Source: Tillus elongatus
Lineage: Eukaryota; Arthropoda; Insecta; Coleoptera; Cleridae
Direction of reading: 5' to 3'
Assembly (NCBI GenBank): GCA_964006375.1
Contig: OZ023266.1
Coordinates: 65,412,946 to 65,476,945 of the forward strand
DNA length: 64,000 bases
The notes below the pieces were generated by a model. The model saw nothing but the letters and a program-made list of their open reading frames with translations, had not been told where the DNA came from and ran no database searches. Positions 1-11,867 of this stretch are shown piece by piece (the stretch's first letter is position 1; each line of letters begins with the position of its first letter). The translations under genes and the position numbers were made by a program.

Positions 1-563
1 AAGTTACAGCGGTTTTTCTCAAATTGTCTTCGTTATTGGTATAATATTAACTTTGCGCTTGGTAGTGAAAAACTGATCCTTATCAGTTGTTAAACACATA
101 TGTCAAAATCAGTAAATCTTTTACACGGTGTCAAAGCGTCAAATTTAATTTAATAAGCTTATAAGCAATTGAAGATGTAAATACCACTTCTCTGGCTTCA
201 TAAATGGCTGGTTTTCTCTGTAACACTGTATTGTGATGAATTGGGTTCTCCAAAATGTACTTATGACAAGTATGGTCGCTTGTTTCTCAACACTGTGTTG
301 AATTTTATTCGTTTATTGTGTTCCTTGTAGTTGAGTAGTGCAATGTTTGTGTAATGAAATAGGAGACAAAGGATTTCAACAGGGGCACTCAGATGATTTG
401 CCAAGAATTGACTAATTTATAAAGACATAATTCTTTGGTGAAAATCTAGACTTCATAAGTGCTGAAATAAAATGAGCAAAAGCTGAAAAGTATGTGTAAA
501 TAAGTCAATGCTAGTTGAACACATATTTAGCCAAGTATAGCATGTACTTATTTAGGTCATTTG

Positions 564-565
<2 letters not shown>
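1..565. other. Intergenic DNA without a recognised gene
   Basis: No coding region is supported. A stretch near 229-260 (ACTGTATTGTGATGAATTGG and following bases, ending in GGTTCTCC) recurs near 14478-14510 and more weakly near 48940, so it belongs to an unidentified dispersed repeat. Confidence 0.5.

Positions 566-566
<1 letters not shown>

Positions 567-657
<91 letters not shown>
567..657. repeat. (TA)n microsatellite
   Basis: Uninterrupted TA dinucleotide tract of about 45 units. Unlike most TA tracts in this window I see no Helentron-like half-elements beside it. Confidence 0.95.
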
Positions 658-659
<2 letters not shown>

Positions 660-1126
660 CTTTGAGTGAAGTCAACATGACATGACAATAACATAACGTC
701 AAATCTACCATATGTTTTTTATAGAACAATGTTGTCTGAATTAATGACAGATAATTAATTAAAGCAACCTTAATAATTTCGTAAGTTAATAACCATGATT
801 TTTGCCGGTTGTTAATACTAATAGAATACATAAATCTAATAGTTAATATGTAGAGATACACATACCGTGACCACATGGAAATTACAACCTAACTTAGTAA
901 CGTTTGATAAGATTTTAACCCCATATTACTAATATTCATTGTAAAAATGAGGAGGTAATTACATTAAAATGGTCTTCACAACAATATAAGGCGTTTTTTT
1001 CAGATAACTTTCCCTTCATCCCGATTTTAACCTTACACTATTGCTTTCTAATTTAAGCCACTTTTGTACCAATCAAAAATAGTTTCGCTGGCGTATTCAT
1101 AGACGTATTTCTACACATTGGTACTA
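658..1126. other. Intergenic DNA, nothing recognised
   Basis: AT-rich sequence between a TA tract and a mariner end. I see no reading frame, RNA gene or repeat that I can name. Confidence 0.4.
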
Positions 1127-1128
1127 TA

Positions 1129-3011
1129 TAGGGTTGCGCATTGAAAACGAAACAGACCGATTTGTGTCCAGATAATTTTTTTTAGGGCACGCTGAAACAC
1201 GTAGATTTTAATATTGAGGGGGACATGTTTTGACATAAAACTCAACTATGTCACATCAACCCCTTAAGGGTGGTGATAACAATCCTTATATTTTGAATAG
1301 GGAATATGGGTCGAGGGTTACATCATTTGAGAGCTCTTTCTTTTCTGAATTCAGCACACCAATTTTTTGGAAGTTTTATCAACTCGTTTAAAAATTATTC
1401 ACAGTTGAAGATGCAAAAACGCATTTCACTCATTCCGATAAGAAATGTGCTGACAGTCAATGTTTTGTTGGTTTGTAAACAAAAAATTGACTATCAGAGC
1501 ATTTCTTATCGGAATGAGAGAAATGCGGTTTATTATTTCAGTTTATCGGTCGGTTTGATACTTGATAGTACTACCGAAAATTAATTTAACAATAGTGTAT
1601 TCTGTAGAAGAAAGAGTTGAAATAATTACTCTTTTTTTCGAAAACGATGACTGTGCCAACCGTACCGCAAATTTGTTTAATAAACGACATCCGAACAGAC
1701 ATGTTAAGAGAAAATACATTTTGGAGTTAGTTGCAAAGTTTCGACAAAGTGGTTCAGTAGCCAACACAAAACGGGATCCTGAACGTGAATTTCCGGTTAG
1801 AAATGAGACTACTGAGATTAAAGTTTTAGGACAAATTGCTGCAGGCCCAACTTTGAGCACGAGAAAATTGGCCACTGTTTGAAAAATCAAAATAAGAACT
1901 ATTCAGCGAATATTGAAGCGTCATAAATTTCACTCGTATAAAATTCATCGTGTACAACAACTGAATGAAGATGATTTTGATCGGCGGCTGGAGTTTTGTG
2001 AAATTATGACTGCACGAATAACTGATAACGGGAACTTTCTGTTCAATATCTGCTTTTCAGATGAGTGTACGTTTTTATTAAACTCTACAGTCAATCGTCA
2101 TAATTGTCGTTATTGAGCAGATAATAATCCAAGAAATTTTCACGAAGTCCACACTCAAACTCCACAGAAATTGAATGCCTGGACTGGCATTTTTGGAGAC
2201 CGTTTAATCGGATCAATTTTTCTTGATGGCAATTTGAGTGGCGAAACGTATTTGGAGTTACTAGAAGATATCGTTTACCCTCTACTAATTGACATTGTTG
2301 AAAATGATTATCGCTATCAAGAAGATCAATTAGTGTTTGAACAAGATGGAGCTCCTCCGCATTTTTCACAACGTGTTAGGGAGTTTTTGAACAGAGAGTC
2401 TCCAGGGCATTGGATTGGGCGTAGAGGTGCTATTGAGTGCCCCCCTAGATCACCGGATTTAACTCCTTTAGACTTCTTTCTATGGGGCCATTTAAAGAGT
2501 AGAATTTACGCAACAGAACCGGAGTCTCTGGAGGAATTACGATGACGCATTGTTGAAGAATGCCGTCTAATAACTCCACAAACGCTCCAGAATGTCAGAG
2601 CTTGTTTTGAACAAAATTTGTACTTTTGTATGAAAGCTGGTGGTCAACAATTTGAACACTTACTTAACTGAATAAACATTTTTGAACGTTTGGTTTTGTT
2701 TTTTTAGTTTTTTTAACGAAAAATTGATTAATGAGTGCATTTCTTATCATTAATCGTTAATAAAACTTCTAAAAAAATTAGTGTGCTGAATTCAGAAAAG
2801 AAATGGCTTTCAAATGATGTAACACTCGACCCATGTTCCCTATTTAAAATATAAGGTTTGTTATCACCACGCTTAAGGGGTTGATGTGACAAAGTTGAGT
2901 TTTATGTCAAAACATATCCCCCTTAATATTAAAACTGACGTGTTTCAGCGTTTCTTAAAAAAAATATATCTGGACGCAAATCGTTCTGTTTCGTTTTCAA
3001 TTGGCCACCTG
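1129..3011 (+). mobile_element. Mariner-type DNA transposon (D,D41D), copy A
   Basis: The element is bounded by ~300-bp terminal inverted repeats. The left end begins TAGGGTTGCGCATTGAAAAC and the right end ends TCAATTGGCCACCTG; the inner TIR blocks (CCCCTTAAGGGTGGTGATAA on the left, its complement near 2866-2885) are closely matched. A TA precedes the left end, but the right end is followed by CA, so the duplicated TA has mutated. The same family recurs at 22180-24094, and a more distant relative at about 59541. The element carries one transposase pseudogene on the same strand. The autonomous family is a Tc1/mariner member by its transposase; the long TIRs suggest a family unlike classic short-TIR mariners. 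Confidence 0.88.
1592..2671 (+). pseudogene. Mariner transposase (D,D41D), three premature stops and lost start
   Basis: A ~360-codon transposase stays in one frame throughout. The start is ATA here where the sister copy at 22639 has ATG, so I take 1592 as the lost start. The N-terminal helix-turn-helix region opens VYSVEERVEIITLF and has NRHVKRKYILELVAKFRQSG. The catalytic core keeps all three acidic residues: D in FSDECTF, D in EQDGAPPHFSQ and D in TPLDFFLWG, with 41 residues between the second and third, the D,D41D arrangement of the rosa/Visitor group. In-frame TGA codons at 1880-1882, 2114-2116 and 2543-2545 kill it. The protein ends FEHLLN at the stop 2669-2671. It would cut and paste the element at TA sites; this copy is dead. 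Confidence 0.9.
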
Positions 3012-3390
3012 CATAGTATTTATATAAGCTTTAGTTTCCATATTACCAAATAGAACCACGTGCGAAAGCCAAGAGTCAATCAATAACTTGCAACACAGAA
3101 TGTAAACGCAGGGAATCCAGTTCATGGTTGACAATTATTGTACTGTCCCGTGACGTCACAGATCATGCCGGCAAAATAGTGGTATTTGAAGCCAATTGTG
3201 AAATTCGCATTTTTAAATATTTTTTGCATCGTTAGTTTTGTATGTGAAATGAAAAAAATTAAAAATCATTTTTGTGGGATGTCTATCAGATGTGATGAGG
3301 AAAAAAACATTCAAATTGCCTACTGCTTGGTGTGAGACCAGAGAAATGTGGAGGATGTTTAAATACTCAAATCTTGATGGTCGCCACTAT
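3012..3390. other. Intergenic DNA, nothing recognised
   Basis: Sequence between mariner copy A and a mariner relic. No gene or repeat is recognised. Confidence 0.35.
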
Positions 3391-3394
3391 TGCT

Positions 3395-3935
3395 TGCGCA
3401 ATATTTGACCGCTCGTTGTAAGATTTTGGTTCTGATGGCAGGCTTGAGACGGTTCTTTAGGAGCTTTGAGCATGTAGCACTACTAACGGTAATTTGGTAA
3501 GGTACGTGTTCTCCAAAATGACCCATTTTGTATCCAAAAAAAGGTCAGTTTAACCATTCCTGCCGAGAGTTCTGTGAGAATTTTTGGGTATGGCGAAGAA
3601 GTGTGGCGGCATTCATTGATTGTTTTCTTGTCTTTAGGTTGGTGAAAGCGTACTAAGGACTTATTCGCAACCAAATCCTTGACAGGAAGTCATCTCTCTC
3701 TGCTTCGACACAAGAGTTCTTCACAAACATAAGCACGTTGTTGTTTTAACTGTGGAGTCAGTTGCTTTGGCCCCGAACCTGCTGATATATAATGGAACGA
3801 GAAGATATCGTGGGTAATGTGGTGTAGAGAACCGTGGCTTGCACTGAAAACTTTGGTGATTTCTTAAAGGGGAACCTGACGATTTTCTTTCACTTAGACT
3901 TCAATTGCCGAAAACGACTCTGATGTCACAACACA
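3395..3935 (-). pseudogene. Relic of a D,D34D-type mariner transposase
   Basis: Translating the minus strand in shifting frames gives a recognisable order of mariner motifs: SHGSLHHITHD (paired-like DNA-binding region), PKQLTPQLKQQRAYVCEELL, then VRFHQPKDKKTINECRHTSS and SAGMVKLTFFWIQNG. This order and wording match the Mos1/SETMAR-type mariners, a different group from the D,D41D elements elsewhere in the window. The second and third catalytic aspartates lie beyond the preserved part, and several frameshifts and stops are present. It is an old internal fragment with no TIRs that I can find. Confidence 0.7.
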
Positions 3936-4084
3936 ATTTGCTTGACTACTTCAGTGAGCAGCACCTATATAAGTTACCCCGCTTTTAATTTGTTTCAAAC
4001 ATGTGACAAGAATAATTATCCGTACTGTAGCTTTATTCCACAATGATTTTATCAACGAGTTCCTACGCTTTCAATTGCAAAAAG

Positions 4085-4480
4085 ACTAGAAAATACAGAT
4101 ATATGCATCCTCTCAGACAGTCAGTCAATGCATTCCCCAGTAAGGTATCACATTACGAAGACGTATAAGGCAGACAGCGAAAACTTCAGATACTGCACTA
4201 AAGCAACAGAAACAACAGAACGCTTACTATGCGACTGCATGGCTCAGTTCTGCAAAAGGCTCAAAAACCTTAGAGAGGTGACTCTAACACCCCTGTAAAT
4301 AGGTAAAATAGTCCACAAAAGGATAGTAGACTATATGAAAAGCCCAAACATTTTGGGAATCCATTGTAAAATAAAGTCATGCACAAAAGACCTATTAGTG
4401 ACGCAGTGCTGGGAGGATATAGGCCTATACGCATAACTGAACAATCTACAATCTACCACACTATCAATAAATCCTACATT
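4085..4480 (+). pseudogene. RNase H/C-terminal relic of a non-LTR retrotransposon
   Basis: A plus-strand reading gives ICILSDSQSV, the conserved IYSDSQ aspartate block of retrotransposon RNase H. After frameshifts it continues RYCTKATETTERLLCDCMAQFCKRL, a zinc-knuckle-like cysteine pattern near the C-terminus of I-type ORF2 proteins. The following ~120 bases resemble a short 3' UTR ending before 4480. RT and endonuclease parts are missing, as expected for a severely 5'-truncated copy. It is not close in sequence to the RNase H tails at 6610-7310 or 32356-34370. Confidence 0.6.
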
Positions 4481-5170
4481 ACTTTATCAGCAAGGTCTTC
4501 TATGTCTTAAAAATTAGATTCCTGCAAACGAGTAAGACACGGTTCCGTTGGCTGCATCTTTATTTGACGCAACCTCGTATATAGTCATAAATATGTAATT
4601 TAGAAGTAGAACTTTGTGACAGTACATAAAAGCTAATATAAAACGCAGTTTGAAGTTCCATTTGTGACGGCTATTCATATTATGTGGACATTTAATGGAA
4701 AATAGTGATATATAAAACCACTAGTTCTTTAACGTTATTGGATTGTAGTATCAAAAAACAACAATGAGAGCGAGCCGAAACCTCCCAATGGCCATGTAAC
4801 TTTTCTTTCTATTAGCTTGACTGAATTTATTGCGTATTTCTATTGGTGGTGGCTAATATTTTGATATGTCTGTTGTAAATAAGTATTTCTTGCTACCCAT
4901 AGAATTGCCAAGGATTATTCTTTACAATGATTAATATATTAATTAATGGGCTTATTAATACTTCCTTTTATATTAGGCTTATAATTGAACAAGCAAAAAC
5001 TTTTTGGGTGGTGATCAGTCTGCTCGCAAATTGTTAAATTTGGCTATATCAGCTTCTCATATCAGCTTCATTTTCAAAGTGGCTGTTTAAAAAATGCCGG
5101 TGGGCATCAAAACTCAAACTTAAGCTGCTTCTTTGACACTTTAAATTAATTTGATGGCTTCATGATTATA
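4481..5170. other. Intergenic DNA, nothing recognised
   Basis: AT-rich sequence with no supported gene, RNA or repeat. Confidence 0.4.
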
Positions 5171-5224
5171 ACACTAAACTCTTTTTGCATGCGTAGGAAG
5201 AGGCAAACCCATAAAATAACATAC

Positions 5225-5372
5225 AGTCTCTCCCGATTTAAACTCCCTTGATTTCTTTCTTTGGGTATATTTGAATTCTTTTATGCCATCTAGTCTAAGC
5301 AAATGCGGGGGCTTTCGGATTACCTCGCGTCGGAGATGTCGATGCTGCCGTGAAATGGAGGGAGGGTACTTT
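5225..5372 (+). pseudogene. Mariner transposase C-terminal relic
   Basis: Reading the plus strand in frame gives a degraded version of SPDLNPLDFFLWGYLKS, the block holding the third catalytic aspartate. The same stretch, reversed, is present at 5810-5955 (shared blocks include CCCAAAGAAAGAAAT and GAAAGCCCCCG), so the two are an inverted pair from the same mariner family. Confidence 0.55.
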
Positions 5373-5439
5373 GAACTTCTCATTTGACTAACTACAGACG
5401 TAGAGATAATTTCTCTGGCTTCACTAAAGTATTTTCCTC

Positions 5440-5599
5440 TCTGTGAAATATATTTCTTGTATCTGGTATTGAAGATTCTATAAGTCTGACCGATGTACAT
5501 TGCGTTACAGTATGTACAAGCTGATTTATAAACTCCAGCTTTTGTCAAAAAGCACGATTTTTCTTTCGCGTCAAATAATCGACGTGTCGTATCTGTCAT
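5440..5599 (-). pseudogene. Penelope-like GIY-YIG endonuclease relic
   Basis: The minus-strand protein reads KAGVYKSACTYCNAMYIGQT then RIFNTRYKKYISQR. That is the GVYK...C-x2-C...YIGQT...R signature of the PLE-type GIY-YIG domain, including the CxxC pair typical of PLEs. The open frame then runs into inverted mariner sequence (5225-5372), so its C-terminal half is read-through and not PLE. No reverse transcriptase is preserved beside it. This PLE is different from the better preserved family at 47-55 kb. Confidence 0.7.
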
Positions 5600-5809
5600 T
5601 TATGTTTTATTTTTTACAAAATCTTTTGATCAAGACACCATAACGTAGCAACATATGTCTATTTGTAGTTGGCATCAATGCGTACAATTTAGTTCAATTT
5701 TACTTTTGTCTGCCAAACAACGAAACCGGTCACAGATAAGAAAAAACCTTTGTGAAGCCAAAAAATTGCCTCTACTGCATTATCTAGTCAAATGTGAAGT
5801 TTGAATTAA

Positions 5810-6090
5810 ACTCCCTCCATTTCGCGGCAGCGTAGGCACCTTCGCCACAAGGTATTTTCAACTTCGAAAGCCCCCGTATACTCGGTGGCATCAAAAGTGT
5901 CGAATATCCCCAAAGAAAGAAATTGGCGGGGCTTAATTTGGGCGGTATTGTAGGACATTATAGTTCCGTGTAAATGCTCTCTAACGGCAATAGAAATATG
6001 CGGCAGGGCACCATCGCGTTGGAACCACATTCGTTTCCTTTGGTTCAAGAAACTCTTATGTAAAAGATCATACAGTGTCTTCTGCAGAAA
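5810..6090 (-). pseudogene. Mariner transposase relic with DGAxPH block
   Basis: The minus-strand frame contains WFQRDGALPHISIAVREHL, the block with the second catalytic aspartate, followed after frameshifts by remains of the third (SLGIF for FLWGY). It is an internal C-terminal fragment of a mariner related to the inverted copy at 5225-5372. No TIR or N-terminal half is seen. Confidence 0.7.
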
Positions 6091-6109
6091 ATATAGAGAA
6101 GCATCGTCT

Positions 6110-6600
6110 GTTCATCGCTTTGGTAAAACAACCGGAGCTAGTAACATGTCGATTAAAATACTCATCCAAATATTAAATGAAGAGCGTACCTAAAGTCTGC
6201 ATTCCGTAAGAGCGTAGAAATTTTTGTAGCTTTACACATGCGTACTGTGTAAATTAAAGACTCGACATCGATGCTTAGAAATCAGCGGTATCTAACCAAA
6301 CGTGCCTGATGATCAGGTGGGTTTAATGCTTGAACCCGTGGTAGATGCTATAGGTAGAGCTATTGCTCGTAGATGATTCTCCAAGCAAGAGGAACACTAC
6401 ATTCTACACCAACTAATCCCCGCAAAGTTGACTTCACATTCTGGTCTACCCGTGCTATGATTGTCTATTCTGAACACCGACCTTGGTCTCCTGGGATGAC
6501 TGGATTGTTTTCCATATGAGCCGGTATCACATATTATTTGGTAGTCTTATAAAAATCGATCTAGCGCTTGGAATAAGTTTCAAGATAAGGACGTAGCGCC
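6110..6600. other. Intergenic or decayed retrotransposon DNA
   Basis: No frame is long enough to call. The stretch is upstream of, and may belong to, the non-LTR relic that follows, but no RT motif is visible. Confidence 0.3.
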
Positions 6601-6604
6601 TCTC

Positions 6605-7312
6605 TGGCAATCCCGTTAGCACAACCATATATGAGTTGCATGTTGCCATTTGCTCGGATAGCCAGGCGGTCCTCCGGGCAGTCTGCGCGGCCAGAATCAG
6701 GTCACCCCTGGTTCAGGAGTGCGCTGACGCACTCAGAGGGCTAGCCAGGACGAAGGAGGTGCAACTGGTGTAGGTTCCGGGACACTGTGGCGTGGCGGGG
6801 AATGAGGTGGCGAATAATCTCGCAAAACTCGGTTCCCGGCGGCCGTTCTGTGGCCCGGAGCCTGCGATAGGCATCAGTAGGAAGACAGTCTCTGTCGTCT
6901 TAGACAGGTGGACCGAGGAAGCAATGGAGAGGGACTGGGGGTCGGTTGGTGGCTGCAGGCAGGCGAGGGACTTCGTGGAGGGGCCGGACAGAGATAAAGC
7001 TGTCTGGCTACTCGGAAGGAGTCGACCTACGCTTCGCCGCATCCTCGGGGTGCTGACAGGCCACTGCGCTCTTAGAAGACACCTCACATTGATAGGCGTA
7101 GAGAGGGATCCCATTTGCCAGGAATGTGGCGAGGATGAAAAAACGTCCTACCACTACCTGTGTGAATGCGAGGCTTTTGGGAGTCTTCGAGCAGAATTTT
7201 TCGGATCAAGGACTCTGCAGAGGAATCAGGTAAGTACCGTCCAATTGAAGACCGTCATGGCCTTCATCTCGAGGTCGAGGCGGTTTGGCGACGGAACCGA
7301 GGAAGAGTAGAG
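6605..7312 (+). pseudogene. RNase H and C-terminal domain of an I-like non-LTR retrotransposon
   Basis: The frame reads VAICSDSQAVLRAV (RNase H, second acidic block), RSPLVQECADALRGLA, then VPGHCGVAGNEVANNLAKLG (third RNase H block). A TAG stop replaces the tryptophan that normally precedes VPGH. After the RNase H domain comes a zinc-knuckle-like tail, ICQECGEDEKTSYHYLCECE, typical of the C-terminus of I/Loa-like ORF2. The coding end at the TAG near 7308-7310 is followed by a GC-richer ~100-bp 3' UTR. The copy is 5'-truncated within RNase H. Its GC content is clearly higher than that of its neighbours. Confidence 0.8.
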
Positions 7313-8117
7313 CATGGTTGCTGGGTTGCTGGGGTTGGCAAAAAGGGCCCATTGTGGCCTACTTGCTTGGCGTTGGCCTCCCCACCACTGCTACTGCATG
7401 TTGCCAAAGCGATAATTCGTAAAATTATACGTTAATCGTTGAATGTCAACTACAAACTCTATACAGCCTGTCCCACGTAAGGCGTGCGTTAGAAGTTTTC
7501 AAACTAGTACTGGGATTTCGAATCTGAAAATTTGCAGCTGGATGTATCACTATCCGCATATTATAACTCAAATATTTTGGTGAGTGCATCACTTCCGGTT
7601 GTACCGAAAGTTTCCAACAACTTTCCTAATTTTAATAGAATACCCTATATATTATTGCATATTTGAAATGAGCATGCAATTCTGAGGAAAATGATATGCC
7701 ACCTGCCCATACTGGTGTCAGCTGTTCTGAAGATATTCGATTTTCTATTGTTTTTCCGTCATAAAGTTGCAAATCTTTGAAATGGCAATTCTCAGGCATC
7801 AAGTAGGTCATGGTTCTGAAACTAAGCGCAACTATAGTCCTAGTAGTCAGAATTCTTCTCATTGCGAAAAAAATATCAAACATGATACAGGGTGTTATTT
7901 AAGAAAGTTCAAATATCGATGATTTTAAACACGAAAAAGTATTTCTTTTCAAATAGAACATCCTGTATATTTTCATTGCATATCCTTTGGAATGAGATTC
8001 TGCTTCGATCTGTATCACCATTCCCTATACCTATCTCGGATGCTTCCCGAGTTATGATGGCAAATATGTGAATTTTATATTATCCGAGATAATACTACTT
8101 TTTGGCTTTCTTTGTAT

Positions 8118-8290
<173 letters not shown>

Positions 8291-8854
8291 ATAATAATAA
8301 TAACTCGTAACTATACAACTGTATCAGGGGATGTTAATAGATACAACTAGTAAGCTTTGGGTATAGGGCACAGAACCCAGAATTTTTCATGTAGGTATTC
8401 TATTCATATCCTGGACGATAAGAATGAAGACTTGTATTAGGTTTTATTGTATGTGAGCTTTATTGTCGTGTGTTTGTGCGTGTCGGTGTGTGTGTGTGTG
8501 TGTTTGCGTATTTTTTTAACTGTGGGGCATTAATGTCGCTCTTTAGATAAATTGAATAACTCAAGAAGTATTTTTTATATTTCATTTTTTCACTTCTGGG
8601 TGTTCGAATATGTTTTCACCTCATACCCTTTAAAGAGAAGTCATTCCGATTCGATTTGCACTGTTTGAGAAATGATTACATCTTCTACTCAATCCAACAT
8701 AGTGAGGGATGTTTATGAATCGCTATGAAACTGAATTACTCGAAATGAAAACAAGTTATATAACCATCTATCAATGCGAAAATATATCAGTAAGTTTTAA
8801 CACAGAAACTAATCAACGAAATAGTGATAGAATTAATAAAAAATGCCTATGAGT

Positions 8855-9955
8855 TTTAATACAAAATGTGCTCTATATAACCACCATTGACTTCAAGACA
8901 CTTCAATAATCTTCTTTGCTATCCGGAATTAGTGGCCTTTCGGATCATTTCTGGAGTGAGATCATTAAAAGCTTGTCTTAGCCTCCAGTTCTTCTCGGTA
9001 GTTTATTTCGCTAGAATAAACTTTATTTTTAATATGACCCTATAAGAAGAAGTCAGGGGAGTCAGGTCTTGTGACCTTGCAGGCCAAAGCCCTAGACCGC
9101 CGGGTCCAATCCAACGATCCTCAAACATTTTTATCAACTCCTGGGATACAGCTGCTGTAGAATGTGCTGGAGCGCCATCTAACTTGTACCATAATTCTGC
9201 ATCAGGCAAACCAGGCAAGATACCAGCAACAACTTCACGAAGTATTCTACGATAACTTTCTGGAGATTATATTTCCTCGTAGATATGGAAAGAAAACTCT
9301 TCCATTTTCAATAGCAACGAAAACGTTGAAACTCAGTTCATATTGGAAATGCGCTTCACGCATAAAGTGAGGATTTTCATGTGCCCAGAAATGACATAGC
9401 TTGCGATTGATGATACATTTTCTTGTGAATTTTGATTCATCCGTCCATAAAATCCTATCTAACATACCTGGGTCTTCTTGGATCCGTACCATCAACCATT
9501 TACAAAATGCAACCCTTCTATTGTGGTCACCCTCCCGTAATCCATGCACTGTCCTTTGGGCATATGCATGCCATCCATACTTCGAAAAAATTCTTTTAAT
9601 TGATGTTTGAGTTAATCTTAAGTTTTCTACTGCCTGTCTGATGGAGGCATGTGGATAGGCCGTGAAATAACCCAACACATTGATTTTATTGGTTTCATTG
9701 CCGGTTATGTTACTTGAAGGATTTCTATTTAAATTACCATTCGTTATTTGAAAAATTTGAGTCGATTCTGAGGAACTTTGTCCTATTCGTAGGTGGTAAA
9801 TAGGGAAATCTCTTATGAAACAAGCGACACGGTCTACTCACTATTCTCCTGCATTCTTCCTGAATGTAAAATAAATTTATAATGTTGTCAGCAGAATATT
9901 CCTTAACAATATTTTCCATTGTGTACCTCAGAATACTTTCAAGGAAATTGATCAC
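8855..9955 (-). pseudogene. Mariner transposase (D,D41D type), frameshifted
   Basis: The likely start is the methionine of MENIVKEYSADNIINLF at about 9919. The N-terminal part (9734-9955) and the main part (9247-9678) are joined by a frameshifted stretch. The main part has SIKRIFSKYGWHAYAQRTVH (second helix-turn-helix and linker), then ILWTDESKFTRK with the first catalytic aspartate. The segment at 9003-9218 has YKLDGAPAHSTAAV (second aspartate) and WPARSQDLTPL. A one-base deletion follows, and the third aspartate is kept in the next frame as DFFL. A further tail to about 8855 contains LTPEMIRKA and EVNGGYIEHIL. At least three frameshifts and an in-frame stop make it non-functional. Confidence 0.85.
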
Positions 9956-10689
9956 TCTATTGCAATGACAACTAACGAAACTAATAAATAATACATCTGT
10001 TTGACATAAGTTTGCATAATATGTCCAAATACTCTCCGACTACGTAGATTTCCAATTTTGTGGTATATTCCTACTTTATTCATATTCCTTCTTATAACCC
10101 AGAAATAATTCAAGATAGGTATAGGGAATGCTGATACAGATCCAAGCAGAATATCATTCCGAAGGATATGTGATGAAAATATACAGGGTGTTCTCTTTGG
10201 AAAAAAACACTTTTTCGTGTTTGAAATCATCGATATTTGAACTTTGTTAAACAACACACTGTATCATTTTTGTAATTTTTTAACGATGAAAATAATTCTG
10301 ACCACAAGGACTATAGTTACGCTAAGTTTCAGAACCATGACATACTTGATGCCTGAGAATTGCCATTTCAAAGATTTGCAACTTTATGACGGAGAAACAA
10401 TAGAAAATCGAATATCTTGAGAACAGCTGACACCAGTATGGGCAAGTGGCATATCATTTTCCTTAGAGTTACATGCTGATTCGGAATGTGCAATAATATA
10501 TAGGGTGTTCCATTAAAAATAAGAAAGTTGTTGGCAACTTCCGGTACGAGCGGAAGCGATACAGTCACCGAAATATTTTACTTATAATGAGCGGATGTTG
10601 ATACATCCAGTTGCAACTTTTAAGGTTCGAAATCCAAATACTAGTTCGAAAACTTCTAATGCACGCCTTACGTGGGACAGCCTGTATAT

Positions 10690-11860
10690 GACAGTACATC
10701 TGATTAAGATAAGATAATGTCGGTTTTTTTCAAATAAAGGAGATAAATAATAAACTAAAATTGTGCACTAATCACTGAACGCCAACTACAAACTATACGT
10801 ATGACAGATCATCTATGGACTACGATAAAATAACGCAAGTTTAGCGATCAAACAGAGACATAATGGAAATCTACACAAATGCTACAAAAAGACTAAAATT
10901 CTAGATCTCTGAAACCGTATGTTTGTAGACCCATGCACATGAACCCTTTTGATAGTTTGGGCCATACTATTTCTCATCAAAGTTATACCTCTAAATTTGA
11001 GCTATTGTCTATATACATTTAAAAGTGACCTACTATTTTATCCCATCCATCAACAGCTTCTCAGCTTCCTCTAGATGACACAACGTCAAACGTATTTCAG
11101 TACCACTGAAAGAAGACAAAAAAAAGCAGACAACAACAAAAAATCGTTAAGTCAATAGCGAAAGCTCCTACATATTATTTTTAGGATTCTTTTGTGTTTT
11201 CTAAAGACTTGTTTGCTGTGGCTCACGTAGTTTTTCATTAGATATATCGATATTCTAGTGATAATAGTAGTAATAAGTTGTTCACTATAAATTAATTCCC
11301 TTCTGGGTACTCCAGCGCACAAGATAATTCAATATCATGATCTAACACGCTGCAGCGTAACTAGGATTATTTACTCTATTTCAGATAATCGCGAACATTA
11401 TTCGATTACAGTGCTGCAGATTATGAACATGGATCCATATTACTGCGCTCGTACATTCCGATTAATAATCAAACTCTACATGATGGTGTGAAGTTTTAGC
11501 ACATAGTTACTTATCGCTAGGATGCAGACTGTACTCTACAAGATTAAGTAGATGCAAGGAAAATTAGGAACTTTGCCTTACTTACATGATTACAAACTTC
11601 TAATAAAGATAAGTTATGCTTGTGCTTATTGACTTTTATTAATTTATAATAGTAGAGGCATGTTCTTTAAAATAACTAATTACGAATATACACTCATAAA
11701 ACGTTATTCGATAATTACGATATAATGACGACAATAAGTTTCCAACTCCAGTCAAACTTCTATTTTAATAATAATTTACAAAAAATTTTATTATTAAATA
11801 CAATTTTAAAGTAAGAGATTTTATGTACAAAATTAGATAGTTTCAAAAATAGTTTTTCTA
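10690..11860. other. Intergenic DNA, nothing recognised
   Basis: No supported gene. A ~30-bp string near 10768-10797 (CCAACTACAAACTATAC) resembles the bases just left of the preceding mariner (7440-7461), perhaps a coincidental or dispersed repeat. Confidence 0.35.
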
Positions 11861-11867
11861 TCATATT

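Noticed and set aside
511..876. Long open frames of alternating Tyr-Ile (here and at most TA tracts)
   Set aside because: They are translations of (TA)n microsatellites and have no coding meaning.
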